A DNA stretch of 64,000 bases from Hamiltosporidium tvaerminnensis. Taxonomy: Eukaryota; Microsporidia; Dubosqiidae. Where the stretch lies: assembly GCA_022605425.2 (NCBI GenBank), contig JAKIMF020000013.1, forward strand, positions 620,001-684,000. Direction: 5' to 3'. The notes beneath the pieces were generated by a model. The model was not told the origin of the DNA and did no database searches. It saw only the letters and a program-made list of their open reading frames with translations. Positions 38,354 to 48,247 of the stretch are shown here, one piece after another. Position numbers and translations under genes: made by a program. Within the stretch, counting starts at the first letter, position 1; each line of letters starts with the position of its first letter.

Positions 38354-39790
38354 GTTTCATTGGGTTTCTATATTTTTCAATACCTTTAAGCTAAAAACAA
38401 AAAATATATGATTTTTAATTTTCATTTGTAACGAATATAAGTTTACCGTTAGGAATCGACGTAATCTGAACGGAAATGATGGCTATGAACTAATCTTACT
38501 TCTTCCAAACCACTACTCTTTCTAGAAAATGGAATAGCTTTTCACATATTAGGAATTCTAGTAAGATTTTAAAATAACGTTATTTGGCTGATTTTTTTTT
38601 TCTGAACCATTAGGAAATAAGGTATATCTAAATAATAAAATTCATTACAAAAGACTTTCATGTAACACTCCATGTTTACATAAATTACGGCAGATGCACA
38701 AAAAATAAAATTTTTGAACCCAATCAGTTGTCCAATTAATTGATTTCAAATGCGAACAACTAAATTTTGTTTAAAAAACATTTAATTACAAGGGTTTTTA
38801 GATATTTTAAACCAATCTATGTTTTCGTAGATATATTCTTAACGTTATTTTTGTCTTTAAATATTTCTTGATGATGCAAATATATAGAATTCTGTTTCAA
38901 ATTTATGCTTTTTAGACGCATATTTATTTGTAATTTTAATATTTGTTAAAATGCAATTAAACTTTTTTACAGGGATTTATATCTTTAAATTAATTTTTTT
39001 TTCATTGCGATTTCATTTATCTTTGTCAGATAATTAACATAAAGAAGATTAGGAATCATCATTTAAAATTAATTAATGTTGAATATATTTTCTACATTAG
39101 AGAAATTATTCTTATAAATAAATAAAATATTGCTTTAGATTATACTTTTAAAAATGCAAATTCTCTAATATTTTTGCTTTAAACATATTTGATCTGATTT
39201 ATAACTTTATAAGTAATTCTAACATAATTACCAAGTCTCATATCTGTTCATCTTCAAAAAAACATTTGCATTTACAAATAAATTCATAAAATAATTTATG
39301 AATTTATAAAAAAATAAAATAGACAGTATTAATTATATTTTCTATTTGGATTCATATGTAATTACCAAATGATTCTAAAATTAAGTATAATTTGCATTTC
39401 AAAATAACAAAAAATTTTGGCTTATTAAATTCACTTTACATGTGTTAAATTAGTGTATCAAACTTGAGCAAAATTTGTAATTAGTTGCAAATTCTAAAGA
39501 AATTTCGATTATTTTTCGAATATAAAGAACAATAAGTTGTAGTGAACATGGAAAGATTTCCAAAATAATATTCTAAATTTATCATCGTTTGATTCAGGTT
39601 CACATTTTAAATATCAAAAAATATTTTATAGCTTTCCATCTGTCGCAAGAATTTCATAAACCAATTTGACTCGATTTTTTGTAGTTTTACTTAATATTGA
39701 ATAATACCAACAACATTTTAATGTTAACGATTTATTTTTTGTGTTTCCCTTTATATTTTAATCAATTATTAAAGCCCTAAACTTAAAATA
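38354..39790. other. AT-rich stretch, no gene recognised
   Basis: About 1.4 kb of AT-rich DNA without a recognisable gene or repeat copy. Confidence 0.5.
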
Positions 39791-39799
39791 TTATAGGTT

Positions 39800-40024
39800 T
39801 TGATGATGATACGGTTTAGTTTGTCTTATCCATTTAAAGAATTATATAAACGCATTTATACTTTTATTAGAGAATTTTCTTATACATTGATTTATAAAAA
39901 TATTCCGATTTCGTTTATATTTTATATTGTTTATTATACTTCGATACTAACGATTAGTAAATTTATTATGTTCATAAAATTATTGTTCTGGTTTATGACG
40001 GTTTATAAAGGGTTTTTTTGTTAA
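39800..40024 (+). CDS. possible small hydrophobic protein, unknown
   Basis: A 74-codon frame starting with three Met codons (MMMIRFSLSYPF). It encodes a charged and aromatic N-terminal part (residues 10-35) followed by two hydrophobic stretches (about 36-53 and 56-74) that could be membrane spans. G and C fall mostly at regular codon positions, which gives some coding flavour. There is no C-triplet directly before the ATG; the nearest CCC is about 27 bases upstream. Length alone is within what chance allows in this window, so it may not be a gene. Confidence 0.25.
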   Translation: MMMIRFSLSYPFKELYKRIYTFIREFSYTLIYKNIPISFIFYIVYYTSILTISKFIMFIKLLFWFMTVYKGFFC

Positions 40025-40029
40025 ATTTT

Positions 40030-40938
40030 ATTAAATTTCAGATTATCAAATTAAACTCAATCTTGAAGCATACAAAAAGATATATGCCGATTTATTTATT
40101 AGAATTAATTATAAATAAACACTGATTATTCGATCTTACATTTCGATGTTAATTAACTAATTTAAAAACGTTTATACATAATATAACCTATATATCACAA
40201 AATTCCACTAAGAGTTTTCTAAGTACGAACGAATAATTTTTTTTGGAAATTAAGAGGAAAAAAATGAAAATCAAAGAGTAATTTGAGTTTTTATATTAAA
40301 TACACAATGTTATAAACGCATATGGAACTATCGCCCAAGTAATATATTAAGTTTTGAGCTGGGTTGACAGCATAAGTCGAAAGAAAACTTCATGAACCGT
40401 CTAAAAAAAATCTTCAAGTTTTATTTCATTCTTGTACTGTTCTATCATGCGTATGGAAAGAAGAAAGCTATGAATATCTACTAGATTGTAATTACGCTTT
40501 TACATATAAGAATAAAAAAATCATAAGATTTGAAGTCGTAATATTGGCTTGAATACAAGGAACACGAAAGACGAGAAAAAATCTAACAACGAACTAAGTA
40601 ATAAAGAATTCTCATTTCTATTCTGAATTTTAGAATATAGTTTAGAAGTTTGTAAGTTGAAAGACTTATTTATAACATCAAAGGTTTTATATATTTAAAT
40701 AATATTTAGAAAGATAGGCAAATAATCAAAGTTTAATTTAGACGTGACTTGTGCGAGAACAAACTATCATTCAATCTTTCTATATAAAGAATCACAAATG
40801 GTCAAAAAAACCAAGCTAAATAGTCCCAGAGATTAGTCTAAATCTTTTTTGTAAAGATATTTCGTTTTTTGCCATTTAAAATTTTTATATCTTTAATATG
40901 ATTCTTTAATTCGATTGTTTTGCTAACATTTATACTTT
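40030..40938. other. AT-rich stretch, no gene recognised
   Basis: No open frame or repeat recognised before the truncated retrotransposon copy. Confidence 0.5.
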
Positions 40939-40950
40939 TAACAAAAATTC

Positions 40951-41302
40951 GAAGACAGTCGAAACAATTTCCTTTGATCGACGAAGAGGACTTTAGTCAG
41001 GACTAAATGCCGAAGAGAGCTGGTAGAGAGCGTCAATTGGTGTTATTATGAGAGCAGAGATTCATGAGAAACCAACACCCCCTTTAAAAGAAGAGAAGAG
41101 AGAGGAAGATGGTGCAAACAATTTTAAAACCAAAAAATAAAGCACCCTTTATTTCAAAAGGAGGAACCACTTTAGAGGAACCGACCAATAACATAAATGA
41201 AGAGTCTGATTTGGAAGAAGAGACAATAGTGGTTAAAGAGGTAGAAGAAAACATCTAAAAATGGTAAAAATATTTTAACCCAGAATTTTATTAAATAAAT
41301 TG
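40951..41302 (+). mobile_element. 5'-truncated non-LTR retrotransposon, copy 2 (3' end only)
   Basis: A 352-bp insertion flanked by an exact 12-bp duplication taacaaaaattc (40939-40950 and 41303-41314). It corresponds to the last ~350 bp of copy 1 (32384-33681) in the opposite orientation. Its translated part begins KTVETISFDRRRGL and runs through the acidic tail, with stops (for example TAG after DRRRGL) and small indels, so it is dead on arrival. After the shared 3' end (CCCAGAATTTTATTAAATA) there are a few extra bases before the duplication. Confidence 0.9.
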
Positions 41303-41314
41303 TAACAAAAATTC

Positions 41315-41955
41315 TCGCTTTGAATTATACGAATGTTTGGTAATTCAACAAATAAAAGTGTATCTGAAATGTAAATTACACTTATTTTTTTTAAAAAATA
41401 TTGTAAGGTATAATACATTCTGTGATACTGAGTTGCACTATATCAAACAAAAGATTGTGTATAAACGCAGATAAATAATACCTTGGTAACCATTTTTACT
41501 TGGGTTAATATGACAATTTAAACTTAATTTAAAAATCAAAGAGCCAGAAGCTTAAAGATTCATGTATTATAAAGTATTAATGAAATGAACATTCTTTTAA
41601 ATTTATTTTTTTTGATTTAGAATATTCAAATGTTGTCATATTTTGTAATCATATATAAAATTATTTTAATATACAAATTTTACTTTCTTTCCTCAAAAAT
41701 TAAATCTGTAGTTACTTATACACAGAAAAGAGTAACTAAAAAATTCCGGGATTTTCATTTCTTTCTAAGTTTATAATCCTAAAAAAAGAGAACAAAGAAA
41801 GGGAAATGATTTGATAAAATACTTGACAATAAATTTAATTCAAGTCAATATTTTTATAAGAGAGAACTGGGGTGTAGTGGGATGATCTCCTTAATTAAAA
41901 AATATTCCGAATTGGCTGCTTAACTGAAAATCAAAACATGGATATTTAGAAATCA
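41315..41955. other. AT-rich stretch, no gene recognised
   Basis: No open frame, RNA gene or repeat recognised. Confidence 0.5.
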
Positions 41956-42180
41956 GGTGGAGGGGAATAACCACATTAAAAAGTATTTCATGGCAATGAG
42001 TGTCTAGAATTGTTTGAAAATCATTGTTGAATTTTAGTAAACTATAAACTACACTAGATCTATAGGCTACTCCCCTACAATTCGGAATTACAGCAAATTA
42101 AAGGAAAAAAATAGAAAAATTCGATTTGTTCATCTTCGGCCCCCGAGAGACAAAAAAGTGATGGAATAAGTATGTAAGTA
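41956..42180 (+). repeat. family B SINE-like element, copy B2
   Basis: A copy of about 225 bp, similar throughout to B1. The head GGTGGAGGGGAATAACCACA is close to the family A head (GTGGAGGGAGGATAACCACA). TGGCAATGAGTG follows, then ACTACACTAGATCTATAGGC, then a tail with TAAG/TAAGTA units. Flanks share an eroded ttagaaa (left of 41952, right from 42184), which may be the remains of a target duplication. Confidence 0.7.
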
Positions 42181-43090
42181 AAATTAGAAACATAATATTT
42201 TCATGGCTTCAGAAGATTAAATCCTAAGCGCAAAATATTTCTCGATTAAACTGAAATTCGGGTCAATACATTAATATATATATGAATGTATAAATCTCGC
42301 ATTTGTACAGATTTTCTATTAATAAAGTTTATAGAGTTTTTTTCTAAATGAATATTCCATAGTGTCTACTTGTTTCCGTAATAAATATATGTTTAGAATT
42401 ATTTCATATATTTTTAAGGTAAAGATTTTGTAACTTATACAAACTCTGCATTTTTTAAAAATATTTACAAACAGTCAGACAATCGTGTAATTCTACGATG
42501 AGATTATTTTATTACAATAAACCTTTTTAAAATTAATATTACATTCTATTATTTATATTTTTATGACTTTAATTAACTGAAAATTTTGTAAACAGATAAC
42601 TTGGTTCTCGTTTCCATTTATCATGATTTTGATAGAGATCAATTTTTTTCTTAAATTTTTTGAACTTTAGCAACACTGTACCTCAGATTAGACAAAAAAA
42701 TTATATTTTGATAATTTTTATATCTCTATGTCTAAGAAATCATAAAAATAGTAGAATAGTTGCAATAAAATTATATTTAGTTTGCCGATGAATATTCATT
42801 TTAGCAATTTTTGTTTCCTAAAATAACTAAATACATTTTAAACCAATTTTTTTCATCGATAAATGATTAAAATAAAGATACATTAGTTCAAAAATAGTAA
42901 TAACATAAGTAAATCGTTTTGTATTGAATCTTGGAGCCAGAAAAGTAAATATCAATCACTAAATTATTGTAAATTTATTTGTACACTGTATAGTGAATCA
43001 AATAAGTTTTTCTTTGAAAAAATATCAAACTCTTACACTGTCTTATCAAAATTAATTCAAAAAATTTATTTTCTGTTTTTCCTCTAAATA
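42181..43090. other. AT-rich stretch upstream of the 43297 gene
   Basis: No open frame or known repeat recognised up to the duplicated segment at 43094. Confidence 0.5.
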
Positions 43091-43093
43091 TTT

Positions 43094-43250
43094 TATAGTT
43101 CAAATCAGATTCTTTTCAAATTACCACTCTCTATTACATAATTACTTACATTTTTATTAACCATTGCATATTTATAGTTCAAATCAGATTCTTTTCAGAA
43201 TTAAAATTCTTTAGAAAACAATTATTTACATTTATATTTTTCAAAATAAA
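43094..43250 (+). repeat. imperfect tandem duplication upstream of the 43297 gene
   Basis: Two units of about 78 bp each, both starting TTATAGTTCAAATCAGATTC (the first near 43096, the second near 43173) and both ending in a TTATTTACAT-like stretch. It ends about 45 bases before the start codon, so it could duplicate promoter elements of that gene. Confidence 0.65.
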
Positions 43251-43292
43251 ATAATTGATATTGTAATAAATAAATATAGAAAAATGGATAAT

Positions 43293-43295
43293 CCC
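43293..43295 (+). promoter_or_regulatory. CCC start-proximal motif of the 43297 gene
   Basis: CCC one base before the ATG, matching the position seen at the acyltransferase and kinase genes in this window. Confidence 0.55.
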
Positions 43296-43296
43296 T

Positions 43297-44019
43297 ATGA
43301 ATCTTATATTTTTTATTTTTTTAAAAAATATATTCGCGACAATGTCATTTATAAATTATTTGCCAGAGGATTATACTGTAAATCAAATAACGGATCTTTT
43401 TATATCCACAAACAATTTATTTTTTATATTTGGCAATTTTAACAAAGATGAAGAAAAACGTATAAATGGATTTAAAGATGGTGATTACAACTCTTTTAAT
43501 TGTTTTATCGCACATATTTTAGATAAAGTTTATAAAAATGCACATATATATACAACAATAGACTCATTAAAGAATCGATACAAAGAAAATTTGCTAACCG
43601 AAAACGAAATAATAGCAAGTATTTTAGATCCAAAATATAATAATATCGGTGTATTAATTTTAGAGAAAAAAAATATTTTATATTTTTTAGATTTGATAAA
43701 AGAAAATAAGAAAAGATGTATTTTTATAAATACAAATATTAAAACAGTTCCACCTTTTTATTTCAAAGAGGATTTAATTTCTTACACAAATAATTGTAAT
43801 AATCAAGGAATTGTAAGTGTAGCAGGAAAAAAATATTTTTGTAAATGTAATATGGATTATTGTGGTGTTGGATGCGAAAAAAAGAAAAACCACATTTTAC
43901 TTAATTGGTGTATTTTTATTTTAACTTTCTTTTTTGTTTTAAATTATTTTTATCGTTCAAATAAAAAAAGTGAAATTGTTAAATCTTATTTGGTAGTTAG
44001 AAAAGAAAAGATTGATTGA
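43297..44019 (+). CDS. putative type I membrane protein with EGF-like cysteine cluster, unknown
   Basis: 240 residues, no family recognised. The N-terminus MNLIFFIFLKNIFA looks like a signal peptide. Residues 20-165 have no motif I know. A cysteine cluster (C167, C182, C184, C189, C193) follows with spacing like an EGF domain's end: CNNQG, then YFCKCNMDYCGVGC. It lies directly before one strongly hydrophobic segment (200-219, LLNWCIFILTFFFVLNYF) and a short basic tail (220-240). This suggests a protein facing the lumen or cell surface with its C-terminus in the cytosol. The ATG follows a CCC by one base, and a second Met at residue 16 is less likely. Base composition fits the region and there is no sign of decay. 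It could be a microsporidia-specific protein. An EGF fold with so few cysteines would be incomplete, so that reading is tentative. Confidence 0.8.
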   Translation: MNLIFFIFLKNIFATMSFINYLPEDYTVNQITDLFISTNNLFFIFGNFNKDEEKRINGFKDGDYNSFNCFIAHILDKVYKNAHIYTTIDSLKNRYKENLLTENEIIASILDPKYNNIGVLILEKKNILYFLDLIKENKKRCIFINTNIKTVPPFYFKEDLISYTNNCNNQGIVSVAGKKYFCKCNMDYCGVGCEKKKNHILLNWCIFILTFFFVLNYFYRSNKKSEIVKSYLVVRKEKID

Positions 44020-44182
44020 TGGTTTTATTTAGTAAATTTTATACTGTAAATTCTTTTAGAATTTTAAATTTACAATTATTTTTTTTTGTAATTACGTTTC
44101 GTTTTTTTAAAAAATATTTTTATAGTTCTAAATTTATATCAAAGCCTACTAAAGGAAAATCCAGAACGTAAAAAATATTTTT

Positions 44183-44308
44183 GTGTATTTGTAAATTTCA
44201 ATCCCTGCTTATAGGAAAGAAAAATAGTGCTTATAATATTTTTGTATATTTGTAAATTTCAATCCCTGCTTATAAGAAAGAAAATTTATTGCTTATAATA
44301 TTTTTTTA
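44183..44308 (+). repeat. tandem duplication, ~62-bp unit
   Basis: Two adjacent units containing TTTGTAAATTTCAATCCCTG and TGCTTATAATATTTTT, differing at a few positions. Non-coding; directly downstream of the 43297 gene. Confidence 0.75.
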
Positions 44309-44495
44309 TAGCTTTAAAGTTCCATTTAAGGTTGGTTATAAACAAATTTGAAATATAAAAATAACATTTTTATCTTTTTTACCGTTGAAAGTAATGCAAA
44401 AAAAAAACTATCGAATGGTCAAATATATTTCTAAAGTCTTCATTTCAAAATTTGAATATTTATTTATTCTTAATTAAAACGGTAGGTACAGGATT

Positions 44496-45200
44496 ATTAC
44501 AATAAAACTTTTTACTTGGCAATGGATAGGTGAAGTCTGGAATATTCGTTTGTATTTTTAGTTGGAAAAAAACCACACTATAATTTCATGTGTCTCATGG
44601 GATTTTTATGAAGAGGAGAATATCATTAAAATGGCGAAAGTTTTTCTAACAAATTTACTTTTAGTTTTTTATGTAACTAGATTGGAGACGGCGGTTGGAG
44701 TTGTCGGAAATTGCCATATAAAAGCATGCAATCTAGTCTGGCACATTCTGTTTAGAAGACTTAGCCTCTGTGTGATATGAAAATAAAAACTATTTAAAGC
44801 CGTGATAGCTAAGTAGCAAGTTATACCTGTTGGTATGACATTGCACTGTCAGGTAGACCTCATGTAAGTCTCTAAAATATATCTTAGATGGAAGTAAATG
44901 AGGCTCAGAAAATGTAGAGTAAGTGAGAATGCTGCATAGTATTGGGGAAGCCATGTGTTGGTTTCGACTTAAAATCACACACCATGCAACGAATATTAAC
45001 GAACTTTAGGCGATTGCTTCATCTAGTAATTAGGTTCTACATACCTTTTAGATGAAAAGCTTTGGGACGTAGGTATCTTAGGGGGTACTGATGGTGTGTT
45101 GGGGCAGCAGTTATTTATATTAAACCTAGAATTGTGCTTATGCCATGAAAGGAATATAACACTTGCCCCCTTTTAAAAATATGTGATACTTGTAAATAAT
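44496..45200 (+). repeat. family A retroposon, copy A4, inverted and diverged
   Basis: The only copy in this window in plus orientation. It starts within the head (ACTTGGCAATGGATAGG), lacking the first ~30 bases, and ends ATGTGATACTTGTAAATAA. It is strongly diverged from A1. A 72-codon open frame (44562-44780) covers a region that also gives FYVTRLETA in copy A2. The neighbouring residues are not kept in frame, so I take it as nucleotide conservation only. Confidence 0.78.
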
Positions 45201-45905
45201 AATTGTACTATTTACAATTTATATAAAAGTAAATAAATATATTGTCGATAAGTTAAATGCTCATACTATTAAAAAATCACTACCAAAAATTTTCAAAATA
45301 TAATTTACAAGTCTTTAAAGAAGATATATAATTTTTCAACTAGCAAATCTGATAATAAAAATTTTCTATGCTAAATTTTAAGAGACGAAAAATGCATAGT
45401 TTATATTATAGTTTTATTCGTTAAATTTACAAAGTAAAATACTATGAAAAGTTTTAGTAAGACTCTGTTAAAAACAAACCTGTCATATTTTATACGTCAT
45501 AGAAAAGAAAAACACTATTATTTTCATTTAGCAACTAGAAGGTCATATAAACTCATAAAGTTGACATTAGCCAATTCGAAAAAAAAATAATTCAAAACTG
45601 AATTGTACGTTCGAATCGGATTATATTAAACAGCTGAAAAAATACATCCTTATTATATACTTAAAAAAACTTAAACACAAAAATTAAGAAGCTTGGTATT
45701 ATTTGACCTGATATAATAGCTTACTAGGGCAGATATATTCTTTTTTTTTCAATTTGGAAACAAGACATTGTACTTTCTATGTAGTAAGTATACTTGAACT
45801 ACGTTAATGATACGAACTTTTAAGAACATTGCTTGGATTTCAACCAGTATATAATAGGATAGAAACTACTTGAATACTAAAACATTATATTTAATTTATT
45901 ATATC
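45201..45905. other. AT-rich stretch, no gene recognised
   Basis: No open frame, RNA gene or repeat recognised. Confidence 0.5.
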
Positions 45906-45910
45906 TATTT

Positions 45911-46120
45911 ATGGTTTATCTCAACACATTAAATATGTACAAAGAAGACAATAAAGACATTCAAATCTATTTCTCTATAAATTCAAATTATAGCAAATTA
46001 CCGACAATGATAAGATTGAAAATATTAAAAAAACTCTTAAAGAAACTCATAGAAGCCAAAATACTTCATTTTAATGATAAACCAGACTCAAATATTATAG
46101 ATACTGTTCAAACAAATTAA
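45911..46120 (+). CDS. possible small protein, unknown
   Basis: 69 codons from ATG. The product is rich in Lys, Asn and Ile, with a central amphipathic helix-like stretch (MIRLKILKKLLKKLIEAKIL, residues 33-52) and polar ends. It has no cysteines, no membrane span and no family resemblance that I can name. The composition reads like a soluble microsporidian protein, but no C-triplet lies near the ATG and the length is within chance range. Confidence 0.3.
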   Translation: MVYLNTLNMYKEDNKDIQIYFSINSNYSKLPTMIRLKILKKLLKKLIEAKILHFNDKPDSNIIDTVQTN

Positions 46121-46129
46121 AACGTTTAT

Positions 46130-47185
46130 TTGTCCTCTTTTGAATAAACATATAACAATTTTTTCAATGTCATTTACATTCGTAATCATTTCAATGGAGG
46201 TGTTTGAATATTCAATTAGCAGAGCAGCTATTATTAATTCAATTATATAACTTATCTATGACGTTTTAACATATTCTCCAATAAAAGCATCTAAAAATAA
46301 TCAAATTTTTTGTTCAAAAAATTTCTTATTGTATTGCCAATATTAAATATCTTTAAATAATCACTTTCTATACTTATGCACATATTATACATTAAATTAC
46401 ATTAGATTGTTTGCTGACAAGAAATTTTCTCACACAATCTTGAATTATAATAAGTATTTATTTTAGTAAAATTAAATCCCTTATTAAAGTATAATTCCGA
46501 AATAGATATGTTTATAGTTCACCATATTGTATCAGCCACAATACTTATGAAATACTTCTATAGAAACTTTAAAATTTAAACGTCCTTTTTCCAAAAACAA
46601 ATCTACGTTTTCAAATTAAATATACCAAAATCTACATTTGTATTGTCAAATCTAACATATTATTTTCCATATTTGTATATTTAGATATTTATATAAGAAT
46701 ACGGTTTTATTTAAATAAAATAATAACCAACCAGAAACATGTAGCACATACATAAATCACTTATAAAAATCTTATTATACTCTTATATACCAACCAGAAT
46801 CTAGACATATATCTCCAATCTAAATATTAAAAATTCAATTTAAAAAAAGTCTCTCATTTGAAGAGTATAATACAAATAATCTAACTAATATAATAATGAC
46901 TATCAAGTATTTTATATTTTTATAACAATACATGGGCCATATAACAAAAACATATATTCATTCTATGACATAATAAATCATAAGAAGATACTCTTTCAAC
47001 ATATACTTTCTTTTTTCCATCCACCATAACAAAATATAAAACAATATCAAAATATGTATCATAGTTAATATTTATAATATAAAATTTAATTTAATAAAGA
47101 CTATATATAGTAACAAAGAATAATAATTTCTTTAAGAAATTGATTTATAGATATGATATATAATAAATACGTAGTACTTAATCTT
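46130..47185. other. AT-rich stretch, no gene recognised
   Basis: About 1 kb of AT-rich DNA without an open frame or repeat, leading into the microsatellite at 47189. Confidence 0.5.
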
Positions 47186-47188
47186 TTT

Positions 47189-47338
47189 AACTATCTAACT
47201 ATCTAAATATCTAACTATCTAAATATCTAACTATCTAAATATCTAACTATCTAACTATCTAACTATCTAACTATCTAACTATCTAAATATCTAACTATCT
47301 AACTATCTAACTATCTAACTATCTAAATATCTAAATAT
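47189..47338 (+). repeat. microsatellite of CTATCTAA / CTAAATAT units
   Basis: About 150 bp of near-perfect 4- and 8-bp units (CTAA, CTAT, occasional AAAT). Non-coding, upstream of the kinase gene. Probably length-variable through replication slippage. Confidence 0.95.
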
Positions 47339-47589
47339 CATCACTATCTAATAGTTTAATCTTTCATTGTTATTCCCCTTTTTTTTTATCAAATTTTAAT
47401 AAGTTTAATCAGAGTATGTCTTCTTGTATTAGAATTATTTATATTTACATCTTATCATTGTATGATTGATTGTAGAAATATTTAATTTTATGAATATTTA
47501 ATATTTATACTAGTTATAGATTTATAATAAGTTACTATTTAATATGTAAATAACTTATCATTCCTGTAACTAAGAAATATATTGCATAT

Positions 47590-48085
47590 TTGATAGACTA
47601 ATAACAATCTAATAAACTTATAAAATAAAAATCTAATAAAATAATAAACTGGATTAATAATAAAAATCTAATAAAATAATAATTTAATAAGACAATAAAC
47701 TTATAAACTTATACACTTATGAACTGGATTAATAAATTAATAAGATAATGAAATAATAGACCAATATTCTAATAAACTGGATTAATAATATAATCCAATA
47801 AAATAATAAACATATATACTAGATAAACTAATATAAACTAATATAATCTAATAAAATAGATTAATAATATAATCCAATAAAATAATAAACATATACACTG
47901 GATAAACAATATGATCTAATCTACTTATAAAATAGATTAATAATATAAAATAATAAAATAATAAACTTATACACTGGATAAACAATATAATATAATATTC
48001 TAATAAAATAAAATAATAAAATAATAAACATACATACTAGATAAACTAATATACTTATAAAATAATCCAATAAAATAATAATTTG
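47590..48085 (+). repeat. diverged A/T low-complexity repeat
   Basis: About 500 bp built from variants of AATAAAATAATAAAC and CTGGATTAATAATATAATC with spacings of about 50-80 bp. It looks like an old, partly homogenised tandem array upstream of the kinase gene. Confidence 0.65.
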
Positions 48086-48240
48086 TTTAACTATTTAACC
48101 TCTTTAATATAATATATCTCTGATATTAGAAAGTATAAACTTTTTATTTTGATTTTCCACACATTTTTTATCAAAAAGCTTCTCCTTTAAACAAAATCAC
48201 ATCACAAAAAAAAATTAATAAAATCTAATAACTTACCACA

Positions 48241-48244
48241 CCCC
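48241..48244 (+). promoter_or_regulatory. CCCC start-proximal motif of the kinase gene
   Basis: CCCC three bases before the ATG, at the same position as the C-triplets of the two other confident genes in this window. Confidence 0.6.
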
Positions 48245-48247
48245 TTA

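Noticed and set aside
47189-47338. CRISPR-like regular repeats
   Set aside because: Units are 4-8 bp with no unique spacers; this is a microsatellite, and the organism appears eukaryotic.
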